Assembly (NCBI GenBank): GCA_020861055.1
Contig: JAJBTD010000001.1
Span: forward strand, 1-7,506
Direction of reading: 5' to 3'
Length of the DNA: 7,506 bases
From: Clostridiales bacterium
GTDB taxonomy: Bacteria > Bacillota > Clostridia > Oscillospirales > Oscillospiraceae
Part shown: one piece after another, positions 1-5,915 of the stretch
Layout: each line of letters begins with the position of its first letter
How positions within the stretch are numbered: position 1 is the first letter of the stretch
Program-made: the position numbers and the translations under genes
The notes under the pieces: generated by a model
What the model saw: only the letters and a program-made list of their open reading frames with translations
The model's database searches: none
Told to the model about the DNA's origin: nothing

Positions 1-39
1 ATGGACACAGGCACGGCTGGCTGCCGTGCCTATGTCCGT
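1..39. repeat. Long GC-rich inverted repeat (hairpin) at the window edge
   Basis: Arms 3-17 (GGACACAGGCACGGC) and 23-37 (GCCGTGCCTATGTCC) pair at 14 of 15 positions around the 5-base loop 18-22. The only mismatch is C8 opposite A32, and A1-T39 and T2-G38 extend the stem. Only a weak T-rich stretch follows (ACTTTATT, 42-49), so it is not a textbook intrinsic terminator. It lies directly before the point where homology to the acyltransferase family begins (about 53). It could be the terminal hairpin of an insertion element (IS200/IS605-like or a group II intron end) or a remnant of intergenic DNA. The sequence in the window does not decide between these. Confidence 0.75.
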
Positions 40-52
40 AACTTTATTGTAG

Positions 53-634
53 GAGCGTGTGATAAAAGCAGGAACCAGTGTCTGCTTGTTTCCTGAGGGT
101 GGCTGGAATAACTCGGAGAATCTTCCGATACATCTGCTGTTTTCGGGCGTATACCAGGTTGCCCAAAGGACCGGCGTGCAGATCGTACCAGTGTGCACCT
201 TTTGCGAGCACGGCGGGGACACCATCTATTTCAACGCCGCGCTGCCCATCAGCGCCCGTGGCCGGGAGAAGGAGGATGTTCTGGAGGAACTGCGGGACAG
301 TCTGGCCACCATGGTATGGCTGTCCGTAGAGCGGCACTCCACGCCACTGAACCGTGCGGAGCTGACCGGTGATATCCACGAGCGGTTCATGTGGGAGCGC
401 TGCCGGGAGTATCAACGGGTCAAATGGTATGAGGACGTATGGGAGGAGGAGCTGACCATATACCGGGATAAGCGCCACCCAACGCCACAGATGGTCCGGG
501 CCACCCTGAAAGACGTGAAAATCACGAAGGAGAACGCATACATCATGGCCCCTATCCTGGCCAGGATAGAGGAGGACGAGCGCTATGACTTCAAGCGGTT
601 CATGCACGAGAACTGGAATAGGAGTCCGACATGA
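53..634 (+). pseudogene. PlsC/LPLAT-like acyltransferase, N-terminal half missing
   Basis: The frame encodes the C-terminal part of a lysophospholipid acyltransferase-like protein. FPEGGW (residues 11-16 from the GTG at 59) is the acceptor-binding FPEG motif, and 'VYQVAQRTGVQIVPV' follows as in PlsC-type enzymes. The catalytic NHx4D box, which should lie about 70 residues upstream, is absent, and a TAG at 50-52 closes the frame. Codons from 53 (ERVIKAG) still match the third acyltransferase here (ERVIKKN), so homology extends past the only possible start. That argues for a truncated gene rather than a short natural one. AGGAG at 51-55 is only 3 bases from GTG 59, too close for a good ribosome-binding site. 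The C-terminal tail (about 110-191, with 'ENAY' and 'FMHENWN') resembles that of the next gene. Its stop overlaps the next start as ATGA. An intact gene with its N-terminus upstream and a single nonsense codon at 50-52 is possible but less likely. Confidence 0.65.
620..624 (+). promoter_or_regulatory. Ribosome-binding site for the second acyltransferase
   Basis: AGGAG is followed by a 6-base spacer to ATG 631, which overlaps the upstream TGA as ATGA. This supports 631 as the ancestral start. A rival GGGGAG at 638-643 stands 9 bases before ATG 653. Confidence 0.55.
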
Positions 635-1580
635 GCCGGGGAGAAAGCATAGATGAGACAGAGGACCACGTTAGACCGCCAAAGGCAGGGAAAAAGAATC
701 ACTGACCTTCCCCTGGTCAGTCATGTTAAAGACTGCCTTTATCCCCTGCTGATGCCCATGACAAAAACAAAGGTCACCTGCCGCCTGGATATAAAGAACC
801 GCTATGCTGCCGTACCGGGCGACCCATCATCTTTGCCGCCAATCATTCCGCTTATCCAGACATACCGGTCATGCTTCGGGCCACCGGCCGGAGAAGCTAT
901 ATATTCGCAGGAAAGCAGCATTTGTCCTGGATTGACTGGCTGTTCTTCGTTCTGATCGGCGTCATATGGGTGGACAGGGGAGATAAAGAGGACCGGAGCG
1001 CCTGCCGAGCCGCACTGCTGGATTATCTGTCGCGGGGCGAGTCCATTCTATGGTTCCCGGAGGGCACCTGGAATCTGACGGAGAGTCAGCTCATCATGCC
1101 GCTGCGTTGGGGAATCGTTGAAACGGCGCGCCTTGCCGGAGCGCAGATTATTCCGGTAGCACTGGAATACGATTGGGATGAAAATATATGCAAAATCAGA
1201 TTTGGCGAGCCTCTCTACGGCGACGATCTGGAAGATAAGGCGGAAGGTATCCGCACCCTGCGGGACGCAATGGCGTCTCTCCGGTGGGAGCTGCTGACAG
1301 AATCTCCCCCTCTTGAGCGTAAGGCTGTCACCACCGAGATACTGTGCAGCATGAGTTGCCGGGCATTGGACGATTATCCTGCATTGAACTGGGAGTATGA
1401 GCAGATGTGCATATATCACCCAGAGACCAGCCCTGAGGAGGTCTATGCCTTCATGGACAGCCTGACGCCCCGCAGGGAGAATGCTTTTTTGTGGAGGAAG
1501 TAAGAGAGGAACACCGCGATTTTTGGTGCCTTATACATGAGAACCGGGATAAGAGGCAGGCGGACGAGGGAGGATTGTGA
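631..1580 (+). pseudogene. PlsC/LPLAT-like acyltransferase, broken by single-base frameshifts
   Basis: A second acyltransferase of the same type, now split between frames. From ATG 631 the protein begins MSRGESIDETEDHV, then needs a shift near the A5 run 691-695 to avoid TGA 703-705. The middle piece (to about 820, ending 'RYAAVPG') needs a second shift, as if one C was lost near 818-821, to join 'RPIIFAANHSAYPD'. That piece carries the catalytic NHx4D box at 841-861. FPEGTWN follows at 1054-1074. Near the 3' end one T seems lost from the T6 run 1485-1490. Without that loss the frame continues past TAA 1501-1503 as 'VEEVREEHRDFW..IHEN' to TGA 1578-1580, which matches the tail of the first gene and overlaps the next start as TGATG. 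The restored product would be about 316 residues. If ATG 653 is the true start, only two shifts are needed. Assembly error in homopolymers is a real alternative. Confidence 0.72.
1569..1573 (+). promoter_or_regulatory. Ribosome-binding site for the third acyltransferase
   Basis: GGAGG followed by a 6-base spacer to ATG 1580 favours that ATG over the GTG three bases earlier. The ATG overlaps TGA 1578-1580 of the restored second gene. Confidence 0.7.
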
Positions 1581-2713
1581 TGCGGAATATTTTGATTTAC
1601 GATTTGAACAAAAAGGACACAGAGCATTTCACCTCTGATTTTGGTCTTTTTCTGAGGAGAAAATTGGATAAGCCGTTCAAAGCATTGTGCAATATTTTTA
1701 CTGGAGCTAATATTATCAGATGTCATTCTCAGAGGAGCCTGACAGATGAGGCATATTTTCAGAACCTCGACATAAGCAGAGTTCCTATTTCCTCCTACCA
1801 ATTGAAGAAGGGCAAAAACAATATCGTTTTGGAACGCTATCCCCAGTTGGAGAGGGGAGAGTCATATATCTTTGTCTGCAATCATACCTGCCCGGAAGAT
1901 ATAGAAACGGTACTCAACGTGATAGACCGGAACGCCTGGCTGGTGCTTGGCTCGATAGAAACGTTGCATTATGATCCTGAGATGTATCTGCTGTGGCTGA
2001 ATGGTATGATCCCCTTCGATATTCTGAATCAGGAAGAACGGAAGGCGCTGCTTTCCAAAATGGAGCGAGTGATAAAAAAGAACAGTATCCTGATCTTTCC
2101 GGAGGGGTCGCATAATTATCATCCCAACAAAATCGTCAATAACCTGTTTGACGGCCCGGTCAATCTGGCCCGAAAGACAGGAAAGGAGATTGTGCTCATA
2201 ACACTGATCCGTGACGGCGAAAATCATGTTTCTTACATAGATGTTGGCAACCCGATCAATGTCTCTGGGCTGAAGATCAATATAAATGACTACTTCCCTG
2301 GGGCAGACCAGAATGAAAAATATCTGGTAAAGTCCATCTCCGCATATCTCCGTGACTGGATGGCAACGGCGGCATATCATATCATTGTCAGGCATTTTGA
2401 TGTCATCCAGCGAGATGCTTATCCTGATATTGAAACGGAAATGAGAGAGGCAAATATCCGGGATGCATTTGCAAAGCTGAACTGGCGGCACGACGTCTTT
2501 GAGGCAGAATACCTGGTTAAACGGACCGAAGAGGACAAAGCATATGAGGAGGTCGTCAGAACGCTGAGCGGCCTCAGGCTGAGTATGAAGATGCTGAAAT
2601 GCGCTCCGCTGGATAGCAAAGAATATGTGCAGAAACTGATCGATCTGCAAAACAAGGATGTCGCCGGTTCCATGCGTGCCCATTGGCTGAGTGAAAATGG
2701 GGGCACAGGGTAG
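1580..2713 (+). CDS. PlsC/LPLAT-family acyltransferase-like protein (intact)
   Basis: Predicted to transfer an acyl group to a lysophospholipid or other glycerol-type acceptor at the membrane; the true acceptor cannot be told. Numbered from ATG 1580 (377 residues), the catalytic box NHTCPED (NHx4D) is at 101-107 and the FPEGSHN acceptor motif at 173-179, with 'IVLITLIRDG' after it as expected. An extra N-terminal region of about 90 residues and a C-terminal extension of about 150 surround the core, making it longer than a typical PlsC (about 200-250). The C-terminal part (FAKLNWRHDVFEAEY) resembles the tails of its two upstream neighbours, so the three are paralogues. No obvious long transmembrane helix is seen. 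It starts inside the former stop of the second gene, indicating translational coupling. Its codons use A/T in third position more than its neighbours do, suggesting a different origin or more drift. Family membership is fairly sure; the substrate is unknown. Confidence 0.75.
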   Translation: MRNILIYDLNKKDTEHFTSDFGLFLRRKLDKPFKALCNIFTGANIIRCHSQRSLTDEAYFQNLDISRVPISSYQLKKGKNNIVLERYPQLERGESYIFVCNHTCPEDIETVLNVIDRNAWLVLGSIETLHYDPEMYLLWLNGMIPFDILNQEERKALLSKMERVIKKNSILIFPEGSHNYHPNKIVNNLFDGPVNLARKTGKEIVLITLIRDGENHVSYIDVGNPINVSGLKININDYFPGADQNEKYLVKSISAYLRDWMATAAYHIIVRHFDVIQRDAYPDIETEMREANIRDAFAKLNWRHDVFEAEYLVKRTEEDKAYEEVVRTLSGLRLSMKMLKCAPLDSKEYVQKLIDLQNKDVAGSMRAHWLSENGGTG

Positions 2714-2855
2714 GCACTAACCGAAAGGATTTTATCAGTTGTGGGGAGACAGATGTAAGAATTTTCGGGATGGTCTCGGATTCTACTGTATCGAATCAGC
2801 TGAGTTAATCTGTCCTGGTTGGCGGAAGATATCGACTCGTCATGCTTCGGTTACG
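2714..2855. other. Convergent intergenic spacer without a clear terminator
   Basis: This spacer separates the end of the third acyltransferase (plus) from the end of the relaxase (minus). No GC-rich hairpin with a T tract is visible on either strand. The only weak structure is GATTC/GAATC around a 9-base loop near 2779-2797. No coding sequence with a ribosome-binding site is seen. Confidence 0.5.
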
Positions 2856-4595
2856 TCAAGGAATCAATGCTGACCTTACTTTCCCAGCACGCCGTTTCTG
2901 CTCCTTTCTGTCTCTGTCCTCTGGCTCCAGCTTTTCATCTGCCTTTGCCACACTATCCCAATACAGTTGCGGAGAAAACTCCTCCGCCAGCTCACGCCGC
3001 AACTCCTGCTGTAGGATATCTGCCTGTTGCTCCCGGATAGTGCTGCGTGCTGCATCCACTTGCGCTTGGTATGATTTCGGTACAGTCGAAAGCACCCTGT
3101 TATATTCTGCTTCGGCGGAAAGGGCGGTTGCCTCTATATCTGACAGTGTTTCCGTTTTGCGTTCAAGCTCTGTAGCAGCTTCTGCCTGTGCTTTTGCCGC
3201 AACCCGGAGTGCATCCTCGTCGGCATAGCCCTGCTGCCGCATGACGCTGCGGACATACTCTGACCGCTGGGCGACCTGTCGCTGCTCGTGGTCAATTTGC
3301 CCCCTTAGCCTGCTGCGTTTTTGCCATTGCAGCGGGCCAGTTTCCTCCAATAGCTTCGTCAACGCCGCAATCGTTGCTGCGGCTTTTTCGTTCAATGCAA
3401 GTGCCGCATCCAAGATGTCCGTCAGGCTGCGGATGTCCGCCTCCTGCTGTCGGGATAATCGCTGTGCCGCCGAAAGGCTTTTCCCCAGTACCGATCCTTT
3501 GTATCCGCTATAGATCATCTGATTGCGCAGGTTTTCCAGTACAGATGCCGTAGTATGCACCTTTTTCTGTGCCGCCTGGGATATTGACCGATACAGATTG
3601 GCTGAACGGTTATATGCTGCGATGCCCGCATTGATGGATGATTTTTCCGTATGACAACCACGCTTTTTCATGTGGTGCGCCGATGGTCCTTCATGTACCC
3701 CTGGCATACGGTCGATTCCCTGATCGGCGTAGGAGCGGGCGTCGATTCTCTCATCTATGCCCAACTCTCGGAATTTCTGATTGGCCAGCTCTGCCCACGC
3801 CTGCCGCCACTCCGGGACACGTTTGGCGTCATTCCAGTACGCCGCCACGGGATTTTCCCTTCCGTGAGGAGTGGAGCGGGGCGCTCTGCTGATGCGCTGC
3901 TGATGGGTAAGGCCCTGTGCTGCTGCCTCCGATGGGGCGAGCCAGACCTGTTTTTTGTCCATTTGATAACGGTACAGCTTCTCCCACCCTTCAGTCTTCG
4001 CCAGCGAAAATTCCGAGGCCGTAAAGCCCTTTTGCTCCTTGCCCCGTCTGCAAAGATATTCCTTTTGGGTTTTAGCAGCCCATCTGCCGTGCTCATTGAT
4101 GGGCCGGACGGTTAGCAGAATGTGGGCATGGGGGTTGATGTATTGATACTCTGTAGGGTCATTGGTAGGATTGCCGTTTTTATCTACTGGCCTGTGCAAG
4201 TCATCCGTCAGCACCGGGTTATGGATCGCGATGTCAGCACACATCCCCAGTTTGACAAAATTGTCCTGAACATATTCCTCCACCAATGCGGTCTGCTGCT
4301 CCAGAGATAACTCCCTGGGAAGAGCGACGATACATTCCCGGCACAGCCGGCTATCCGACGCCTTTTCGGACAGCTCGACAGCATTCCACAACGTTGTTCG
4401 GTCACGGTACTCAGGCGGCGCATGGTCTGGCAGGAGTATATTTTTGTAGACAATACCGCCCTTGCGGGTGTAGTCGTGCTCCACTCCATCCCACTGATTT
4501 TTGATTTTCTCCCCGCTGCGATAGGCGGCAGCAGCTACGGCGCTGCGACCCTCGCTGCGGGTGATGGCCTTGATTTGACAGACGTAGATAGCCAT
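2856..4595 (-). CDS. MobA/MobL family relaxase (MOB-Q type)
   Basis: A 579-residue DNA relaxase that should nick one strand at an oriT and pilot it during conjugative mobilization. The N-terminal domain carries the family signatures: the catalytic tyrosine in AAAAYRSGE (Tyr25), 'RECIVALPREL' (86-96), and the metal-binding histidines His125 (ADIAIH) and His156/His158 (INPHAHILLTVRP). The region from about 330 to 570 is Ala/Glu/Gln-rich, probably helical or coiled-coil. No primase or helicase domain is recognisable. AGGAGG at 4605-4610 lies 9 bases before the ATG and fixes the start. It stands alone: no MobC-like accessory, coupling protein or integrase is in view, so it would rely on a helper element's type IV secretion system. 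It faces the acyltransferase genes and is read away from the truncated cotJC. The gene is intact, unlike two of the three acyltransferases. Confidence 0.92.
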   Translation of the reverse strand: MAIYVCQIKAITRSEGRSAVAAAAYRSGEKIKNQWDGVEHDYTRKGGIVYKNILLPDHAPPEYRDRTTLWNAVELSEKASDSRLCRECIVALPRELSLEQQTALVEEYVQDNFVKLGMCADIAIHNPVLTDDLHRPVDKNGNPTNDPTEYQYINPHAHILLTVRPINEHGRWAAKTQKEYLCRRGKEQKGFTASEFSLAKTEGWEKLYRYQMDKKQVWLAPSEAAAQGLTHQQRISRAPRSTPHGRENPVAAYWNDAKRVPEWRQAWAELANQKFRELGIDERIDARSYADQGIDRMPGVHEGPSAHHMKKRGCHTEKSSINAGIAAYNRSANLYRSISQAAQKKVHTTASVLENLRNQMIYSGYKGSVLGKSLSAAQRLSRQQEADIRSLTDILDAALALNEKAAATIAALTKLLEETGPLQWQKRSRLRGQIDHEQRQVAQRSEYVRSVMRQQGYADEDALRVAAKAQAEAATELERKTETLSDIEATALSAEAEYNRVLSTVPKSYQAQVDAARSTIREQQADILQQELRRELAEEFSPQLYWDSVAKADEKLEPEDRDRKEQKRRAGKVRSALIP

Positions 4596-4604
4596 GGCAG
4601 TGCG

Positions 4605-4610
4605 CCTCCT
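4605..4610 (-). promoter_or_regulatory. Ribosome-binding site of the relaxase
   Basis: Perfect AGGAGG on the minus strand, 9 bases before ATG 4595, within AAAAAGGAGG. It supports the annotated start. Confidence 0.8.
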
Positions 4611-4660
4611 TTTTGCGGCAACATGATCTGTAAATAGAGCGCTCAGGGAAATATTGCTGA

Positions 4661-4688
4661 ATTTTACTTTTTAGTGATGTTTTGGAAA
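4661..4688 (-). promoter_or_regulatory. Possible weak promoter for the relaxase
   Basis: Read on the minus strand: TTTCCA (4688-4683), a 16-base spacer, then TAAAAT (4666-4661), matching sigma-A boxes at 4/6 and 5/6. Between it and the ribosome-binding site lies the 8-bp palindrome GAGCGCTC (4637-4644), which could be an operator. The AT-rich background makes chance matches likely. Confidence 0.3.
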
Positions 4689-4721
4689 CAGCTTGTCTCA
4701 CATTCTGTTGAAATGTTGTGC

Positions 4722-5144
4722 TTACATAGATGCAGCATCTGCTGCTAAATCCTCTGTCAGGTCGCAGATTACGTCTCCTTTTACACCGATGGATGCCGCT
4801 GACCAGGGGAATCCGGAAGCCGCAGTAGGATAGATTCCGGCAGTGTGGTCTACAAAATAAGGAGCGAATGCGCTATTTTCCACCTGCTCATCGGTGAGGT
4901 TTCGGGTCAGCTGATGGACAATGGTTGCTACCATTTCCAGATGGCCCAGTTCTTCCGTACCGATATCAGTCAAAAGCCCTTTCAGCTCAGGATAGGGCAT
5001 GGAGTACCGTTGACTGAGATAGCGCAGAGATGCGCTCAGCTCGCCGTCCGGTCCGCCATACTGACTGATAATGATAGAGGCTAGCTTTGGATTGCTGTTG
5101 CAAATTTTTACCGGATACTCCAGTTTTTTATCATAGATAAACAT
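4722..5144 (-). pseudogene. cotJC: CotJC spore-coat protein (manganese-catalase-like), C-terminally truncated
   Basis: CotJC is a spore-coat protein related to manganese catalases, made in the mother cell with CotJA and CotJB. The 140 residues here match the family well: start MFIYDKKLEYPVK, then 'YGGPDGELSASLRYLSQRY' (29-47), 'LLTDIGTEELGHLEM' (57-71) with the first ExxH metal motif (Glu65/His68), and 'VKGDVICDLTEDLAAD' (121-136). The frame then stops (TAA 4724-4722) after AASM. Family members of about 189 residues continue for another 50 or so, including a second E-x-x-H pair (REREIVH in Bacillus subtilis CotJC, from memory) that completes the dimetal site. The truncation coincides with the edge of relaxase-linked DNA. 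The ATG at 5144 is chosen over an upstream in-frame ATG at 5177 because it overlaps the stop of the preceding gene (TGATG) and has AGGAGG at 5157-5152, 7 bases away. A shortened protein may still be made, but it probably lacks a complete metal centre. Confidence 0.8.
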
Positions 5145-5596
5145 CACTCCGCCTCCTGCTGCTCGTTCCAGGGCCATGGGTTGCAGAGCCAGGTGTACTG
5201 CGCGTCAGCCGCAGCGCTGATCTGCTGGAGCGGACCGTACTGCTCCTCATAGCTCGCCTGAGTGCTTTTCGCCATGGCTGCATACTTTTGGAACATCTGG
5301 AATGCCTCCTGGTCGTCCTTGTGGGTATCCAGGTAGAGTCCCAGCTCAGTGACAACAAAGCAAAGTGCCTGAAGCTCAGAGAGGGGAGTTTTGGGAACTT
5401 CCGCCCCGTTTACCATCAGGTGAAAGGGAAGGTTCAGGCTGGGAAACAGGGTTCCCTGTGCCAGCGCCTCCTGTGCGTCGTATTTGGCCGAACTGGCCTG
5501 TTGAAAAGGGACATAGGGAACTGCTAATGGCGCGCAGGGAGGGAGCGTACCCTGCCCTCCGGAGCAGCATATCTGTCGTGCGCTTTCCTGATTCAA
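5144..5596 (-). CDS. cotJB: Fused CotJA-CotJB spore-coat protein
   Basis: A single 150-residue frame containing two coat-protein modules normally encoded by separate small genes. Residues about 19-60 look like CotJA: a Pro/Cys-rich lead, 'PYVPFQ' (27-32), and 'EALAQGTLFPSLNLPF' (43-58). Residues about 72-145 are CotJB: 'LSELQALCFVVTELGLYLDTH', 'YEEQYGPLQQ' and 'NPWPWNEQ'. CotJB is thought to help CotJC assemble in the inner coat. The start is TTG, with AGGAGG at 5610-5605 and an 8-base spacer; no ATG is suitably placed. An internal Met61 (5416) would give a normal-length CotJB, but it has no purine-rich site before it, so a fusion is the better reading. The frame overlaps cotJC by TGATG, so it is the first gene of a two-gene operon. 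Expression is expected in the mother cell during sporulation, by family precedent. Confidence 0.85.
   Translation of the reverse strand: MNQESARQICCSGGQGTLPPCAPLAVPYVPFQQASSAKYDAQEALAQGTLFPSLNLPFHLMVNGAEVPKTPLSELQALCFVVTELGLYLDTHKDDQEAFQMFQKYAAMAKSTQASYEEQYGPLQQISAAADAQYTWLCNPWPWNEQQEAE
5152..5157 (-). promoter_or_regulatory. Ribosome-binding site deciding the cotJC start
   Basis: AGGAGG on the minus strand, 7 bases before ATG 5144, inside the end of the preceding gene. It makes the ATG at 5177 unlikely as the start. Confidence 0.8.
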
Positions 5597-5604
5597 ACAA
5601 AATT

Positions 5605-5610
5605 CCTCCT
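5605..5610 (-). promoter_or_regulatory. Ribosome-binding site supporting a TTG start
   Basis: AAAGGAGG ends at 5605 on the minus strand, 8 bases before TTG 5596. It is the strongest site in the vicinity and supports initiation at TTG. Confidence 0.75.
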
Positions 5611-5641
5611 TTAACGTCTAACGTCCATTTAGGATTTCTCA

Positions 5642-5663
5642 AGCGGCATGCATTTCTGCCGCT
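5642..5663 (-). repeat. 7-bp hairpin at the likely 5' end of the cotJ transcript
   Basis: AGCGGCA (5642-5648) and TGCCGCT (5657-5663) pair perfectly around an 8-base loop. No T tract follows on either strand, so it is not a terminator. If the tentative cotJ promoter is real, the transcript would begin at or very near this stem, which could stabilise the mRNA. Confidence 0.45.
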
Positions 5664-5669
5664 CAGTTC

Positions 5670-5697
5670 ATCCTATGCGCTGACTGGCAGATTGTGA
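5670..5697 (-). promoter_or_regulatory. Possible sigma-E-type promoter for cotJ
   Basis: On the minus strand TCACAAT (5697-5691) and CATAGGAT (5677-5670) are 13 bases apart. They partly match the sigma-E pattern known from Bacillus (kmATATT, 14-15 bases, CATACAnT), about 5/7 in each box, with a slightly short spacer. The gene type makes a mother-cell promoter expected, but the match is weak. Confidence 0.3.
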
Positions 5698-5751
5698 CGC
5701 AATGGGATATATTCAGCCAAATCGTGACCGGAAAAAGGGAACAAATCTTAT

Positions 5752-5764
5752 CTGTCATGGACAG
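5752..5764. promoter_or_regulatory. Palindrome upstream of the sigma-A promoter
   Basis: CTGTCATGGACAG has perfect 5-base arms around ATG and ends 19 bases before the -35 box at 5784. The position suits an activator or operator site. No named regulator box is recognised, and a palindrome of this size can occur by chance. Confidence 0.3.
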
Positions 5765-5783
5765 GAAACATCTGTTTGAGAGA

Positions 5784-5812
5784 TTGACTTACCGATTCCC
5801 TTCGGCTATAAT
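5784..5812 (+). promoter_or_regulatory. Sigma-A promoter, near consensus
   Basis: TTGACT (5784-5789), a 17-base spacer, TATAAT (5807-5812). Five of six and six of six matches with optimal spacing make this a strong housekeeping promoter. Transcription should start near 5819 and run into the membrane-protein, mmcQ-like, cwlD and radA genes. Confidence 0.85.
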
Positions 5813-5843
5813 GAGACTAGAACAAACGATTCAGTAGGAAGAG

Positions 5844-5891
5844 ATGAGTAAGAAGCTGTTTACCTTTGCCCGGTGGTCTCTGGGTGCGTGA
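5844..5891 (+). CDS. Possible 15-residue leader peptide
   Basis: ATG 5844 to TGA 5889-5891 encodes MSKKLFTFARWSLGA in the leader of the sigma-A transcript. It is preceded by a purine-rich AGGAAGAG (5836-5843) that lies very close to the start. The product is basic and hydrophobic, like a short membrane-active or leader peptide. It ends 24 bases before the next start. Nothing else supports translation, and chance is a fair alternative. Confidence 0.25.
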   Translation: MSKKLFTFARWSLGA

Positions 5892-5915
5892 ACGGTAAGA
5901 GGAGGGAGATGTATT

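Larger units (their letters stand above)
1..4730. mobile_element. Probable end of an integrated mobilizable element carrying acyltransferase cargo
   Basis: This is inference from a relaxase gene, a truncated chromosomal gene (cotJC) immediately beyond it, and decaying, compositionally mixed cargo. The right boundary would lie near 4722-4735, where cotJC homology ends. The left boundary is not visible, and no integrase, transposase, oriT or direct repeat could be identified. The tail of cotJC was not found in the left part, so the element, or a deletion linked to it, extends beyond the window. Confidence 0.45.
5597..5915. other. Divergent regulatory region between the cotJ and cwlD-radA operons
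   Basis: 319 bases with no gene of normal size. Leftward it holds the cotJ leader and a possible sporulation promoter. Rightward it holds a near-consensus sigma-A promoter, a palindrome just upstream of it, and a leader of about 97 bases containing a possible 15-codon ORF. No riboswitch or tRNA is recognised. Confidence 0.7.

Noticed and set aside
51..61. AGGAG before GTG 59 as a real translation start of the first acyltransferase
   Set aside because: The spacer is only 3 bases, and homology to the third gene continues upstream of the GTG.
1862..2683. Long minus-strand open frame opposite the third acyltransferase
   Set aside because: No family features and no ribosome-binding site; the plus strand has clear acyltransferase motifs.
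2779..2797. GATTC/GAATC inverted repeat as a shared terminator for the convergent genes
   Set aside because: The stem is only 5 bp and AT-rich with a 9-base loop and no T tract.
3651..4115. Plus-strand open frames opposite the relaxase
   Set aside because: They are antisense to a protein with all relaxase motifs; their compositions look like mirror frames and no start signal is seen.
5820..5832. GAAC-AAAC-GATTC near the transcription start as a LexA (SOS) box
   Set aside because: The right half deviates from GTTC, and nothing else indicates SOS control despite radA downstream.
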